From the NCBI GenBank assembly GCA_021773365.1, contig JAJFKF010000093.1, forward strand, positions 1 through 51,272: a stretch of 51,272 nucleotides of DNA. The letters run 5' to 3'. This document shows positions 16,223-24,041 of the stretch, one piece after another. Origin of the DNA: Gammaproteobacteria bacterium. Lineage in GTDB: Bacteria; Pseudomonadota; Gammaproteobacteria; Steroidobacterales; Steroidobacteraceae. How positions within the stretch are numbered: position 1 is the first letter of the stretch; every line of letters starts with the position of its first letter. The position numbers and the translations under genes were made by a program. A model generated the notes under the pieces. It had not been told where the DNA came from and made no database searches. It was given only the letters and a program-made list of their open reading frames with translations.

Positions 16223-17209
16223 CTAGTGATTGACCGGGCAGCGGCCCGAACGGCCGGGCTCGGTTGCGGCGGTCGGTGCAGCCGTCGCCGAGGCGGCAGC
16301 GCTCCCTTCCACCAGTTTCATGAAGAAATCTTCCAGCCGATTGACCTTGTTGCGCATGCTCAGCACCTCCATGCCCTGCGCAGACAGTTGCGCGAAGATG
16401 TCATTGAGATTCTGCTCGCGGTCCACCTCGATCTCGAAGGTGCGATCATCGGTCAGCTTCACTGCATAGCCCGGCAGCACCGGCGCCGTGGCCACTGCCG
16501 AACGCAAATTGAAGACGAAGATTTCCGTCTGCAGCTTGCGGATGACATTGCTCATGCGGTCGCGCTCGATGATGCGACCGTGATCGATGATGGCGACATG
16601 GCGGCAGAGGTTCTCCGCCTCTTCCAGGTAGTGCGTAGTGAGAATGATGGTGGTGCCACGATCGTTGATATCGCGCAGGAATTCCCACATCGAGCGACGA
16701 ATCTCGATGTCCACGCCCGCCGTAGGCTCATCAAGAATCAGCATGCGCGGTTCGTGCATCAGCGCGCGGGCGATCATCAGCCGCCGCTTCATGCCACCGG
16801 ACAGGCTCCGCGCCACCGCACGGCGCTTGTCCCACAGCTGCAGCTGCTTCAGGTACCGCTCGGCGCGTTCGCGCGCCAGTTTCCGCGGCACGCCGTAGAA
16901 GCCGGCCTGATTCACCACGATGGTTTCTACCGACTCGAACTGGTTGAAATTGATCTCCTGCGGCACCAGTCCGATACAGGACTTGGCCGCCTCCAGCGCG
17001 GTATCAGCGTCGTGGCCGAAAACCTCCACCTGGCCAACGCTCTTGTTCACCAGGGAGGTGACGATGCCGATGGCCGTGGTCTTGCCGGCGCCATTGGGGC
17101 CGAGCAGCGCGAAGAAATCCCCCTCTTCCACCTCCAGATCAATGCCCTTGAGCGCCTGGACACCGTTCTTATAGGTCTTGGTCAGGTTTTTGAGGGACAG
17201 CGCCAGCAT
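16223..17209 (-). CDS. yadG: ABC transporter ATP-binding protein YadG
   Basis: This 328-residue ATPase subunit starts at MLALSLKNLTKTY; the frame runs back to 17365 but similarity begins here. Walker A GPNGAGKTT is at 37-45, Q-loop PQEINFN at ~83-89, ABC signature LSGGM at 136-140, Walker B LILDE at 157-161 and the switch histidine at 193. It is nearly collinear with E. coli YadG (308 aa), with shared blocks such as RRLMIARALMHEP and TTIILTTHYLEEAE. A ~20-residue alanine-rich tail is extra. It is the first gene of the yadGH pair. Confidence 0.95.
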   Translation of the reverse strand: MLALSLKNLTKTYKNGVQALKGIDLEVEEGDFFALLGPNGAGKTTAIGIVTSLVNKSVGQVEVFGHDADTALEAAKSCIGLVPQEINFNQFESVETIVVNQAGFYGVPRKLARERAERYLKQLQLWDKRRAVARSLSGGMKRRLMIARALMHEPRMLILDEPTAGVDIEIRRSMWEFLRDINDRGTTIILTTHYLEEAENLCRHVAIIDHGRIIERDRMSNVIRKLQTEIFVFNLRSAVATAPVLPGYAVKLTDDRTFEIEVDREQNLNDIFAQLSAQGMEVLSMRNKVNRLEDFFMKLVEGSAAASATAAPTAATEPGRSGRCPVNH

Positions 17210-17229
17210 AAGAGTGAGCGCGAAGCGTA

Positions 17230-17919
17230 TCACAACGCTCCAGGCCGTACGGCGCCCGCCGGTCGCCGGCCTGCCAGATCCCCGGCCATCACCTGAATGC
17301 CGAACAATCGCGTGTCCGCCATGCATTGCGCATGGCGGCGGGCCGCGCCGAGAAGAATGCGCCACACCGTATCGCGCTCCGGCCAGCGCGGCGTGATCAG
17401 ATGGGGCGCCGCGCCGGCCAGGAGCTGCAGATCCGGCAGCGCCAGAGCGGTGAACACCGTGCTGACGGCATCGGACATACCCAGCAGCAGTCTTGCGGCA
17501 AGCGCATCAGCACGCACCAGGTGCCACGCATAGAACAACGCCAGCTGGGTGAAGCTGCCCGCCGTCGAAGGCGCGGCGCCAGCTTCGCGGAACTGAGCAT
17601 CCGTGGCCGCACCCACCCGTTGCACCCAGAATGGACCGTCGCCAAAACGCGCGTCGAAGAGCGAGAAGGGGCTGGCGGCCAGCGCCTGTCGCTGAACAGG
17701 AGCAAGATGCCGCACGCACGCGGCAATGCGGGACGACTGTGCGCATTCACCTGTCGAACCGGGGCCACAGTCCACACCGGATTCACTGGCGGTGATCCGG
17801 ATCAGTACGTCGAGGTAAAGTCGATTGAGCGCATGAAGATTCTCCAGCGCGGCGGCATCCATTACCGTGCTGGCCTGCCAGTGACGCTCCCCGGCAGGCG
17901 ATATCTGCGACTGATCCAT
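17230..17919 (-). CDS. FlhD-like protein with N-terminal extension, divergent from an FlhC-like gene
   Basis: This 229-residue protein starts at MDQSQISP; the longer frame upstream crosses the divergent gene. Residues ~123-195 read like FlhD: LALFYAWHLVRADALAARLL, LGMSDAVSTVFTALALPDLQ and LLAGAAPHLITPRW. They align by eye to the FlhD stretch with LAQRLIVQDKASAMFRLGI, TLAALTLPQMVKLA and CHFRFD. Before this lie a short FlhD-start-like helix (NLHALNRLYLDVLIRI, ~27-42) and an extra region of ~75 residues containing RHLAPVQRQALAASPFSLFD. FlhD is normally ~115 aa and forms the FlhD4C2 activator with FlhC. The partner FlhC-like gene lies 117 nt away on the other strand, which supports the call. No flagellar gene is in the window. 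Confidence 0.62.
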   Translation of the reverse strand: MDQSQISPAGERHWQASTVMDAAALENLHALNRLYLDVLIRITASESGVDCGPGSTGECAQSSRIAACVRHLAPVQRQALAASPFSLFDARFGDGPFWVQRVGAATDAQFREAGAAPSTAGSFTQLALFYAWHLVRADALAARLLLGMSDAVSTVFTALALPDLQLLAGAAPHLITPRWPERDTVWRILLGAARRHAQCMADTRLFGIQVMAGDLAGRRPAGAVRPGAL

Positions 17920-17962
17920 AGCGCATCCCCCTGTTTGCCGTCGATTCTGCAGTGATCCACAG

Positions 17963-17978
17963 GTGCGGGCAGCCGCAC
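17963..17978. promoter_or_regulatory. Dyad between the FlhD-like and FlhC-like genes
   Basis: GTGCGG at 17963-17968 and CCGCAC at 17973-17978 form a perfect 6-bp inverted repeat with a 4-nt spacer, in the middle of the 117-bp divergent intergenic region. It could be an operator for one or both genes. The FlhC-like gene also has a strong Shine-Dalgarno GGAGG at 18025-18029, seven nucleotides before its ATG. Confidence 0.35.
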
Positions 17979-18036
17979 GTTCATGGTTAATTTCGCACCG
18001 AACTGAACAGTACCGGCGTTTCACGGAGGAATACCG

Positions 18037-18699
18037 ATGCGTATATCCGACAACCGTTACAACCGCGACCGGCTGCGCTTCGATCTGGCCATCCGCATGA
18101 TGCATCACCGTGCGCGCTCGGCCACCATCCGCGCGTGGACCGGGCTGAGTGAGGATCGCATCCGCAAGCTGCACAAGTCCTACCTGCTGCAACGTTCATC
18201 CCGCCCACAGGTGCGCCGCCGCGGCAAGGCTCCGCGTCAGGCAGTGTATTTCCTGCAAACCGCGGCGCTGTGTTTCGAAGCCACCACGCTCGCTTCGCTG
18301 CTGCATGCCGGTGGTCTGGTGCGCGGACCGGATCAGCCGCGAGCCGGGGATGGACCGGTTCCGATGACACTGCAGCGGGCGCAGACCTTCTGCCACACCT
18401 ATGAAGCCTTTCAGCGGCTGTGCCCGTCCACCCGCCTGACCTTCGAGCATGCCTGGTTCCTGCTGGCCTGCCTGCTCCACCGCGATCGCATCGAGCTGGC
18501 GCATTGTAAATCCTGCGGCAGATTGTATCTGACGGAAACCGGCCGTCTGGCCGCGCCCAGCTGCGGCTGCGGACAGCGCCGCCAGGGATGGCCACGACGC
18601 GGACGGCTGCCCAGCAGCCTGATTCAGGCCTACGATGGCTGGAACATGGCGCTGATGGACGGCCAACAGCACACCCGGGCGGCGTTACAATCCGGGTAA
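18037..18699 (+). CDS. FlhC-family transcriptional activator
   Basis: This 220-residue FlhC-like regulator has a helical N-terminal region, DLAIRMMHHRARSATIRAWT then LSEDRIRKLHKSY, matching FlhC's MELI..GAR..ML..ET.LSRGRLIKLYKEL. The C-terminal block YEAFQRLCPSTRLTFEHAWF precedes a four-cysteine zinc site: Cys157 and Cys160 (HCKSCGRLYLTE) with Cys176 and Cys178 (PSCGCG). FlhC is normally ~192 aa and binds DNA with FlhD. The basic C-terminal tail is compatible with DNA binding. The start is set by GGAGG seven bases upstream. The FlhD-like partner is divergent rather than cotranscribed, and tamA follows on the same strand 39 nt downstream. Confidence 0.85.
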   Translation: MRISDNRYNRDRLRFDLAIRMMHHRARSATIRAWTGLSEDRIRKLHKSYLLQRSSRPQVRRRGKAPRQAVYFLQTAALCFEATTLASLLHAGGLVRGPDQPRAGDGPVPMTLQRAQTFCHTYEAFQRLCPSTRLTFEHAWFLLACLLHRDRIELAHCKSCGRLYLTETGRLAAPSCGCGQRRQGWPRRGRLPSSLIQAYDGWNMALMDGQQHTRAALQSG

Positions 18700-18738
18700 C
18701 CTGCCGCGTCGGTGCGGCGGGACTTCCAGGAGTTCCGG

Positions 18739-20544
18739 TTGGATTTACGCCGCTTCCGTTTTGCGCAGGTCGCCTCCCTGGCGCTGCTGCTTGCCCCGGC
18801 GCTGTGGGCCGGCGCCGCCCACGGCGACATCGAAGTGGAAGTGAGCGGTGTTGAAAACGCCGTACGCGACAATGTGCTTGTCTTCCTCAGCCTGCAACGC
18901 TACCGCAACGCCGACGATCTGACGACGGATACCGTCGAACGCCTGATCGGGCGGGCGGAACGCGAGGTACGACAGGCGCTGAAACCCTTCGGCTACTATT
19001 TTCCAAAAGTCGACGCCCAGCTGCAGACCCGCAGCGACGCCAACTGGCAGGTCAAGGTCGTCATCCAGCCCGGGCCGGCGGTGGTCGTGCGCCAGCTGAG
19101 AACTGACATCACCGGGCCGGGCGCCGATCAACCCGTACTGCGAAGGGTGATCGGCGCCTCATTGTTGCGCCAGGGCCAGCGCCTGAACCACGGCGCCTAC
19201 GACAAGCTCAAGGGCGACCTGCAGCGCACCGCCATCAGCAACGGCTATCTGGAAGCGGCGTTCAAACAGCATGAGCTGCGCGTGGACCTGGACAATCTCA
19301 GCGCCGACGTCAGCATGGAACTGGCCACCGGCCCGCGATACCGCTTCGGCGAGACCCTGATCGAGCAGGACGCCATCAAGCCGGAACTGGCGCGGCGCTT
19401 CCTGCGCTACAAGGAAAGTGACTACTTCGACACCCGTTCGCTGCTGAACACCCAGTTCGCGCTGGAAGACAGCCAGTACTTCGCCAGCGTGGAAGTGGTG
19501 ACCGGCACGCGCGATACCGACAGCCTGAGGGTGCCGGTGACGATTACCGCCCAGCCGTACCGCAAGGACACCTATTCCATCGGCCTGGGTTATGCCACCG
19601 ACACCCGCTGGCGCGGCACCGTGGGCTGGGACAACCGGCGCGTGAACCGATCCGGTCATCGCGCGCATGCGCGCATCACCGCCGCCGACACTGAACTGAG
19701 TCTGGCCACCCGCTACCTGATACCGGTGGGTGACCCGGCCCTGGAGAAGCTCAGCTTCGATGCGGGCATCCGCAACGAGGAACTGGCCGACCTCGATGTG
19801 CACAAGATCGAGTTCCGTCCCGGTCTCACGCAGGTGATGGGCAGCTGGCAGCGGGTGCTGTCGCTGTCGGCGACGCGCGAAAAAACCACGGCGGCCGGCC
19901 AGAGCACCACTGACTTCCTGGTCATCCCCGGCATCAGCTATGCGCGGGTGCCGCGTGATTTCTCCGGTGATCTGCTGTCGCTCAAGCCCGGCTTGTATGC
20001 GGAACTCCTCGGCTCGCACAGCGCCTTCGGTTCCGGTGCGGACTTCCTGCGCCTGCATGTGCGCGGTGAACGGGTGTTTGATTTCGGCGAGCACTGGCAC
20101 CTGCTGCTGCGCGGAGAAGCAGGCCTGAGCGCGGTGGCGGATTTTTCCGAGCTGCCCGGTTCGCAACGCTTCTTCGCCGGCGGTGACAGCAGCGTGCGCG
20201 GCTTCAGCCTGAACGACCTGTCGCCCACGGAACAGGCCTTCGACTCGGCTGGCGATCCCGTACTGGACGAGGACGGGCAGCCGGTGCTCATCAAGACCGG
20301 CGGACGGCACCTGCTGGTGGGCAGCATCGAAGTGGTGCGCGACCTGCCGCGCAACTTCGGCGTGGCGGTGTTCCTTGACGGCGGCAACGCGGTCAACCGG
20401 CTCGGCGATCCACTGGAGTACTCCATCGGCATCGGCATCCGCTGGCGTCTGCCGGTGGTGACGGTGGGTATCGATATCGCGCAGGCACTCTCCCGCAGCG
20501 ACCTGGGGCCGCACATTCACCTGAACATTTCCCCCAAACTCTGA
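18739..20544 (+). CDS. tamA: Outer-membrane assembly protein TamA (Omp85 family)
   Basis: This ~601-residue TamA has a signal peptide followed by three POTRA domains and a 16-strand Omp85 barrel. TamA acts with TamB in outer-membrane protein and lipid transport. Visible markers are the N-terminal VRDNVLVFLSLQRY and the barrel motif SQRFFAGGDSSVRGFSLNDL, which includes the conserved (V)RG(F/Y) tip. GVAVFLDGGNAVNR and a C-terminal strand ending in hydrophobic residues complete it. I chose TTG18739 because CAGGAG lies six bases before it; a GTG at 18712 in frame is the alternative. E. coli TamA is 577 aa. It overlaps tamB by one base (TGATG), so the two are coupled. Confidence 0.93.
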   Translation: MDLRRFRFAQVASLALLLAPALWAGAAHGDIEVEVSGVENAVRDNVLVFLSLQRYRNADDLTTDTVERLIGRAEREVRQALKPFGYYFPKVDAQLQTRSDANWQVKVVIQPGPAVVVRQLRTDITGPGADQPVLRRVIGASLLRQGQRLNHGAYDKLKGDLQRTAISNGYLEAAFKQHELRVDLDNLSADVSMELATGPRYRFGETLIEQDAIKPELARRFLRYKESDYFDTRSLLNTQFALEDSQYFASVEVVTGTRDTDSLRVPVTITAQPYRKDTYSIGLGYATDTRWRGTVGWDNRRVNRSGHRAHARITAADTELSLATRYLIPVGDPALEKLSFDAGIRNEELADLDVHKIEFRPGLTQVMGSWQRVLSLSATREKTTAAGQSTTDFLVIPGISYARVPRDFSGDLLSLKPGLYAELLGSHSAFGSGADFLRLHVRGERVFDFGEHWHLLLRGEAGLSAVADFSELPGSQRFFAGGDSSVRGFSLNDLSPTEQAFDSAGDPVLDEDGQPVLIKTGGRHLLVGSIEVVRDLPRNFGVAVFLDGGNAVNRLGDPLEYSIGIGIRWRLPVVTVGIDIAQALSRSDLGPHIHLNISPKL

Positions 20545-23500
20545 TGCGCCGTACTCTTTATATTGCCGGCGCCTGCCTCGTACTGCTGCTGGGCATCTCG
20601 GCGACGGCGCTGTACTGGCTGCTCTACACCGAGGCGGGACTGCACTGGGCGCTGGCGCAGACCTCGCGCCTGAAATCCATGGAACTGCGGGTGGAGGGAC
20701 TGCACGGGCGATTGACCGGACCATTGACTGCGGAGCGCATCGAGCTGGTGCATGAACGCATCGAACTCACGGCTACCGACGTACGGGCCGATGTCAAACT
20801 GCGCGGCCTGCTGCTGCTCAGCCTCAGGCTCGAGTCACTTTCAGCCGCGTCGCTGCAGGCGCGACTGAAGCCCGTCGAATCCCGTCCCAGCACGCGCGGA
20901 CCACGTTTTCTGCCGCTTGCCTGGCTTACGGTGCGTGTCGATCACCTGGCAGTGGGTGACACCCGCCTCATCCTGCACAACGGCGGCGAATTGTCGGCAA
21001 CGGACATCGGTGCCGGCGCGCGCCTGACGGCGCACCGGCTGCGACTGGCTGATATCCGTGTCAATGATTTCAGCTATGCGGGCAGTGACGCGGGCGCCGG
21101 CAACGAGAGTCCGCCACCCCGGATCTCGGCAACCGGCGCCGCCGAACTGCGCGCCGAACTGCCCACCGCCCTGTCGGGCAACCTGCAATGGACGGCGCAG
21201 CTTCAGGGACAACCCGCCTATGCGGGAGTCATGCATTTCGACGGCGACCTGGCGGCGCTGAACCTGGACGGTGAGTTGCGCCAGCCGCTGCAGGCCGCGA
21301 TTACGGCCAGCCTTTCCGACCTTGCGAGTGATCTTCAATGGCAGGCCCGGGTGGATGCGGCCGGTTTCAATCTCAGGCCCTGGTCGCCGGAGTCCGGACT
21401 GGGAGATTTCGCCGTAGCGGTGGAAGGCAGCGGCAACCGGCAGCGCCTGCGGCTCAGTGGGCTGCTGGAACCCCGGTCGCTGCCCACCGGGCCGGTGCAA
21501 ATCGCGGTGGAAGGCGCCTATGCGGACCGCGAACTGCAGGCCGAACGGCTGCACCTTCGCCTGACAACAAACGGTGCCCAGCTCGATGCCGCGGGCACCA
21601 TACGTTTCGCCGGCGGCCCGCCGGAACTGGTGCTGCGCGGTGAGTGGCGCGGGCTGGGCTGGCCGCTGCAGGATGCCACCGTGCGCAGCCGGCAAGGCAG
21701 GTTCACATTCACCGGCGCCATGCCCTATGTCTACACCGCCACCGGCGATCTGCGGAGCGAGGGGCTTCCGGCCATCACCTTTGACGGCGGTGGCAGCGTC
21801 GATCGGGATCGACTGGTGGTCAGCGCCATGGAGGTGCGCGGCACCGGACAGGCGGGTGTGCTCAACGCCTCCGGCAGGCTCGGATGGGGCGAAAGAAAAT
21901 CCTGGCGCCTCACGCTGGACGCACGCGACCTCGATCCTTCGCTGGCGCATGAGGACTATCCCGGCAAGGTGAGCTTCCGGCTGGAAGCCAGCGGCGGGAG
22001 TCCGGCGCTGAAAGGCCCATGGACGGCGGAGCTGATCGGCCTGCGCGGCGAACTGAGATCGCAGCCTGTGAGCGGCCAGCTTCAGGTCAGCCGCACCGCC
22101 ACTGCGTGGGACATCGGCGCCGCGCAGCTGCAGTTCGGCGATGCAAGCCTGCAGGCCAGCGGCCGCTTCGACGAAGGCAGCGACGGCGAAACAGATATCA
22201 ACTGGCGGTTCACCGCCCCGGACCTTTCGCCATTGCTGCCCAAGGCTCACGGCAATCTTCAGTTCAGCGGCCGTTTGAGCGGCACGCACGATGCGCCCCG
22301 GCTTGCCGCCACGCTCGAGGCCAGTGGATTTCAGTACGGCAGCTACCGCGCGGACGAGCTGCACGCACAGGCTGACCTCGACCTGCAGGAGGCGCTGAGC
22401 GCGGCACTGGCGCCGGAAGATGCCGGCCGCCTGCAACTGCAGATCGAGGCAAGGGATGCCGCGCTGGCTGGAACGGGTTTCGAGTTCGCCCAGGTGGCGC
22501 TCAGCGGCAACACCGGCGCACACGTCCTGAAGGCCGAGGCGCGCGCCGCCGGGCGCAGCGTGGAACTGGCTCTGCAGGGCGCCTACACACCGAAGCAATG
22601 GCAGGGCCGCCTGGAAACGCTGAACCTGGTGGCGCCGGAATCGCGCCTGGCGCTGGATGAGCCGGCCGGCCTGTTTGTCGGCGAAACGCGCGTGGCGCTG
22701 GAACCGTTCTGCCTCACCCATGGCAAACAGAAGATCTGCGGCCGCATGAGCGCGGAGGGTCCACCCGGCACGCCGTGGCCCGAACTGCCGCTCACCGGGC
22801 AACTGGAAGCACAGACACGACAGCTGGGCTTCATACCGCTGCTGGTGCCGGAGATCGACCGCGCCGCCGGCGAGCTGGAGGCCCGGCTCACCTTCTCGGG
22901 GACGCTGGGCGCACCGCGGATGGAAGGCACGCTGGCGCTGAAGGACGGCGAACTGGACCTGTACGCGGTCAACCTGCTGCTGCGCGAAGTCGGCGTGCGC
23001 CTGGAGATGCGCGGCAAGACGTTGAGCCTGAACGGATCCGCGCGCGCCGGCGAAGGCAACCTGGCGGTGGACGGCAAACTGGCGTGGGAATCCGGTGCAC
23101 CTTCCGGCAATCTCGACATCAAGGGCGAGAACCTGCTGGTGGCCAATGTGCCCGAGGCGCGCATCCACGCCTCACCCAACATCAGCGTCGGCATCGACGG
23201 CCGCGACATCCAGGTCGACGGCGCGGTGCGCGTGCCCTATGCGCGGCTGGTACCGGCGAACCTCAGCGGCGCAATGCTGCCATCGGAAGATGAAGTCATC
23301 GTGGGCACGCCGCCGGCGGACCCGGAGAAATCATTCAGGATCACCACCGGCATCCATCTCATTCTGGGCAAGGACGTTCACATCGAGAGCTACGGACTTT
23401 CAGGCCGCCTCACCGGCGGCATCGCCGCCTACACCGCACCGGATGAGGTGAGCACCGCCACCGGAGAACTGAAGATCGAGGAAGGCGAATACTCCGCCTA

Positions 23501-24035
23501 CGGCCGCGAACTGACCATCGAACGCGGCCGGCTCATATTCTCCGGCGGCCTGATGAGCAATCCCGGCGTCGACATCCGCGCCAGTCGTCAATTCCCCGAA
23601 GTGCTGGCCGGCATCAACGTGCGCGGCACGCTGCGCGATCCGCGATTGTCATTTTTCTCCGAGCCACCGCTGCCGCAGACACAGATCGCCTCCCTGCTGG
23701 TGGCGGGCCGTACCTTTGATTCACTGCAGGCCGGCGGCGGGCCGGGCCTGGGCCGCGAACAATTGCTGGCGCAGGGCGGCGCGCTGCTGGCCCGCCAGCT
23801 CGGTGACCAGATCGGCATCGACGATGTCAGCGTGGAGTCGGGCGGCGCCAACCAGGAAACCAGCCTGGTACTGGGCAAGTATCTGTCGCCGCGCCTGTAT
23901 GTCGGTTACGGCATCGGCCTGGTGGAATCGATCAACACGCTGAAGCTGCGCTACACGCTGGGTGATCGCTGGACCATCAAGCTGGAGGCGGGCGAGGCGC
24001 GCAGCGCGGATGTGGTGTACGCGATCGAAAAGTAA
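20544..24035 (+). CDS. tamB: Translocation and assembly module TamB
   Basis: This 1,163-residue AsmA-like protein has an N-terminal membrane anchor at residues ~4-27 (ACLVLLLGISATALYWLL), a very long beta-strand-rich groove, and the conserved C-terminal TamB domain (DUF490). The C-terminal domain contains VRVPYARLVP, LTIERGRLIFSGGLMSNPG, VDIRASR and LPQTQIASLLVAGRTFDS. It ends with TLGDRWTIKLEAGEARSADV. TamB bridges inner and outer membranes and docks to TamA, which overlaps upstream by one base. E. coli TamB is 1,259 aa. It is convergent with the module B receptor, with only six bases between stops. Confidence 0.95.
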   Translation: MRRTLYIAGACLVLLLGISATALYWLLYTEAGLHWALAQTSRLKSMELRVEGLHGRLTGPLTAERIELVHERIELTATDVRADVKLRGLLLLSLRLESLSAASLQARLKPVESRPSTRGPRFLPLAWLTVRVDHLAVGDTRLILHNGGELSATDIGAGARLTAHRLRLADIRVNDFSYAGSDAGAGNESPPPRISATGAAELRAELPTALSGNLQWTAQLQGQPAYAGVMHFDGDLAALNLDGELRQPLQAAITASLSDLASDLQWQARVDAAGFNLRPWSPESGLGDFAVAVEGSGNRQRLRLSGLLEPRSLPTGPVQIAVEGAYADRELQAERLHLRLTTNGAQLDAAGTIRFAGGPPELVLRGEWRGLGWPLQDATVRSRQGRFTFTGAMPYVYTATGDLRSEGLPAITFDGGGSVDRDRLVVSAMEVRGTGQAGVLNASGRLGWGERKSWRLTLDARDLDPSLAHEDYPGKVSFRLEASGGSPALKGPWTAELIGLRGELRSQPVSGQLQVSRTATAWDIGAAQLQFGDASLQASGRFDEGSDGETDINWRFTAPDLSPLLPKAHGNLQFSGRLSGTHDAPRLAATLEASGFQYGSYRADELHAQADLDLQEALSAALAPEDAGRLQLQIEARDAALAGTGFEFAQVALSGNTGAHVLKAEARAAGRSVELALQGAYTPKQWQGRLETLNLVAPESRLALDEPAGLFVGETRVALEPFCLTHGKQKICGRMSAEGPPGTPWPELPLTGQLEAQTRQLGFIPLLVPEIDRAAGELEARLTFSGTLGAPRMEGTLALKDGELDLYAVNLLLREVGVRLEMRGKTLSLNGSARAGEGNLAVDGKLAWESGAPSGNLDIKGENLLVANVPEARIHASPNISVGIDGRDIQVDGAVRVPYARLVPANLSGAMLPSEDEVIVGTPPADPEKSFRITTGIHLILGKDVHIESYGLSGRLTGGIAAYTAPDEVSTATGELKIEEGEYSAYGRELTIERGRLIFSGGLMSNPGVDIRASRQFPEVLAGINVRGTLRDPRLSFFSEPPLPQTQIASLLVAGRTFDSLQAGGGPGLGREQLLAQGGALLARQLGDQIGIDDVSVESGGANQETSLVLGKYLSPRLYVGYGIGLVESINTLKLRYTLGDRWTIKLEAGEARSADVVYAIEK

Positions 24036-24041
24036 CGGTGA

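Noticed and set aside
20841-23168. Minus-strand open frame of 775 codons inside tamB
   Set aside because: It is a shadow frame of tamB with no domain signature, whereas the plus-strand frame matches TamB along its length.
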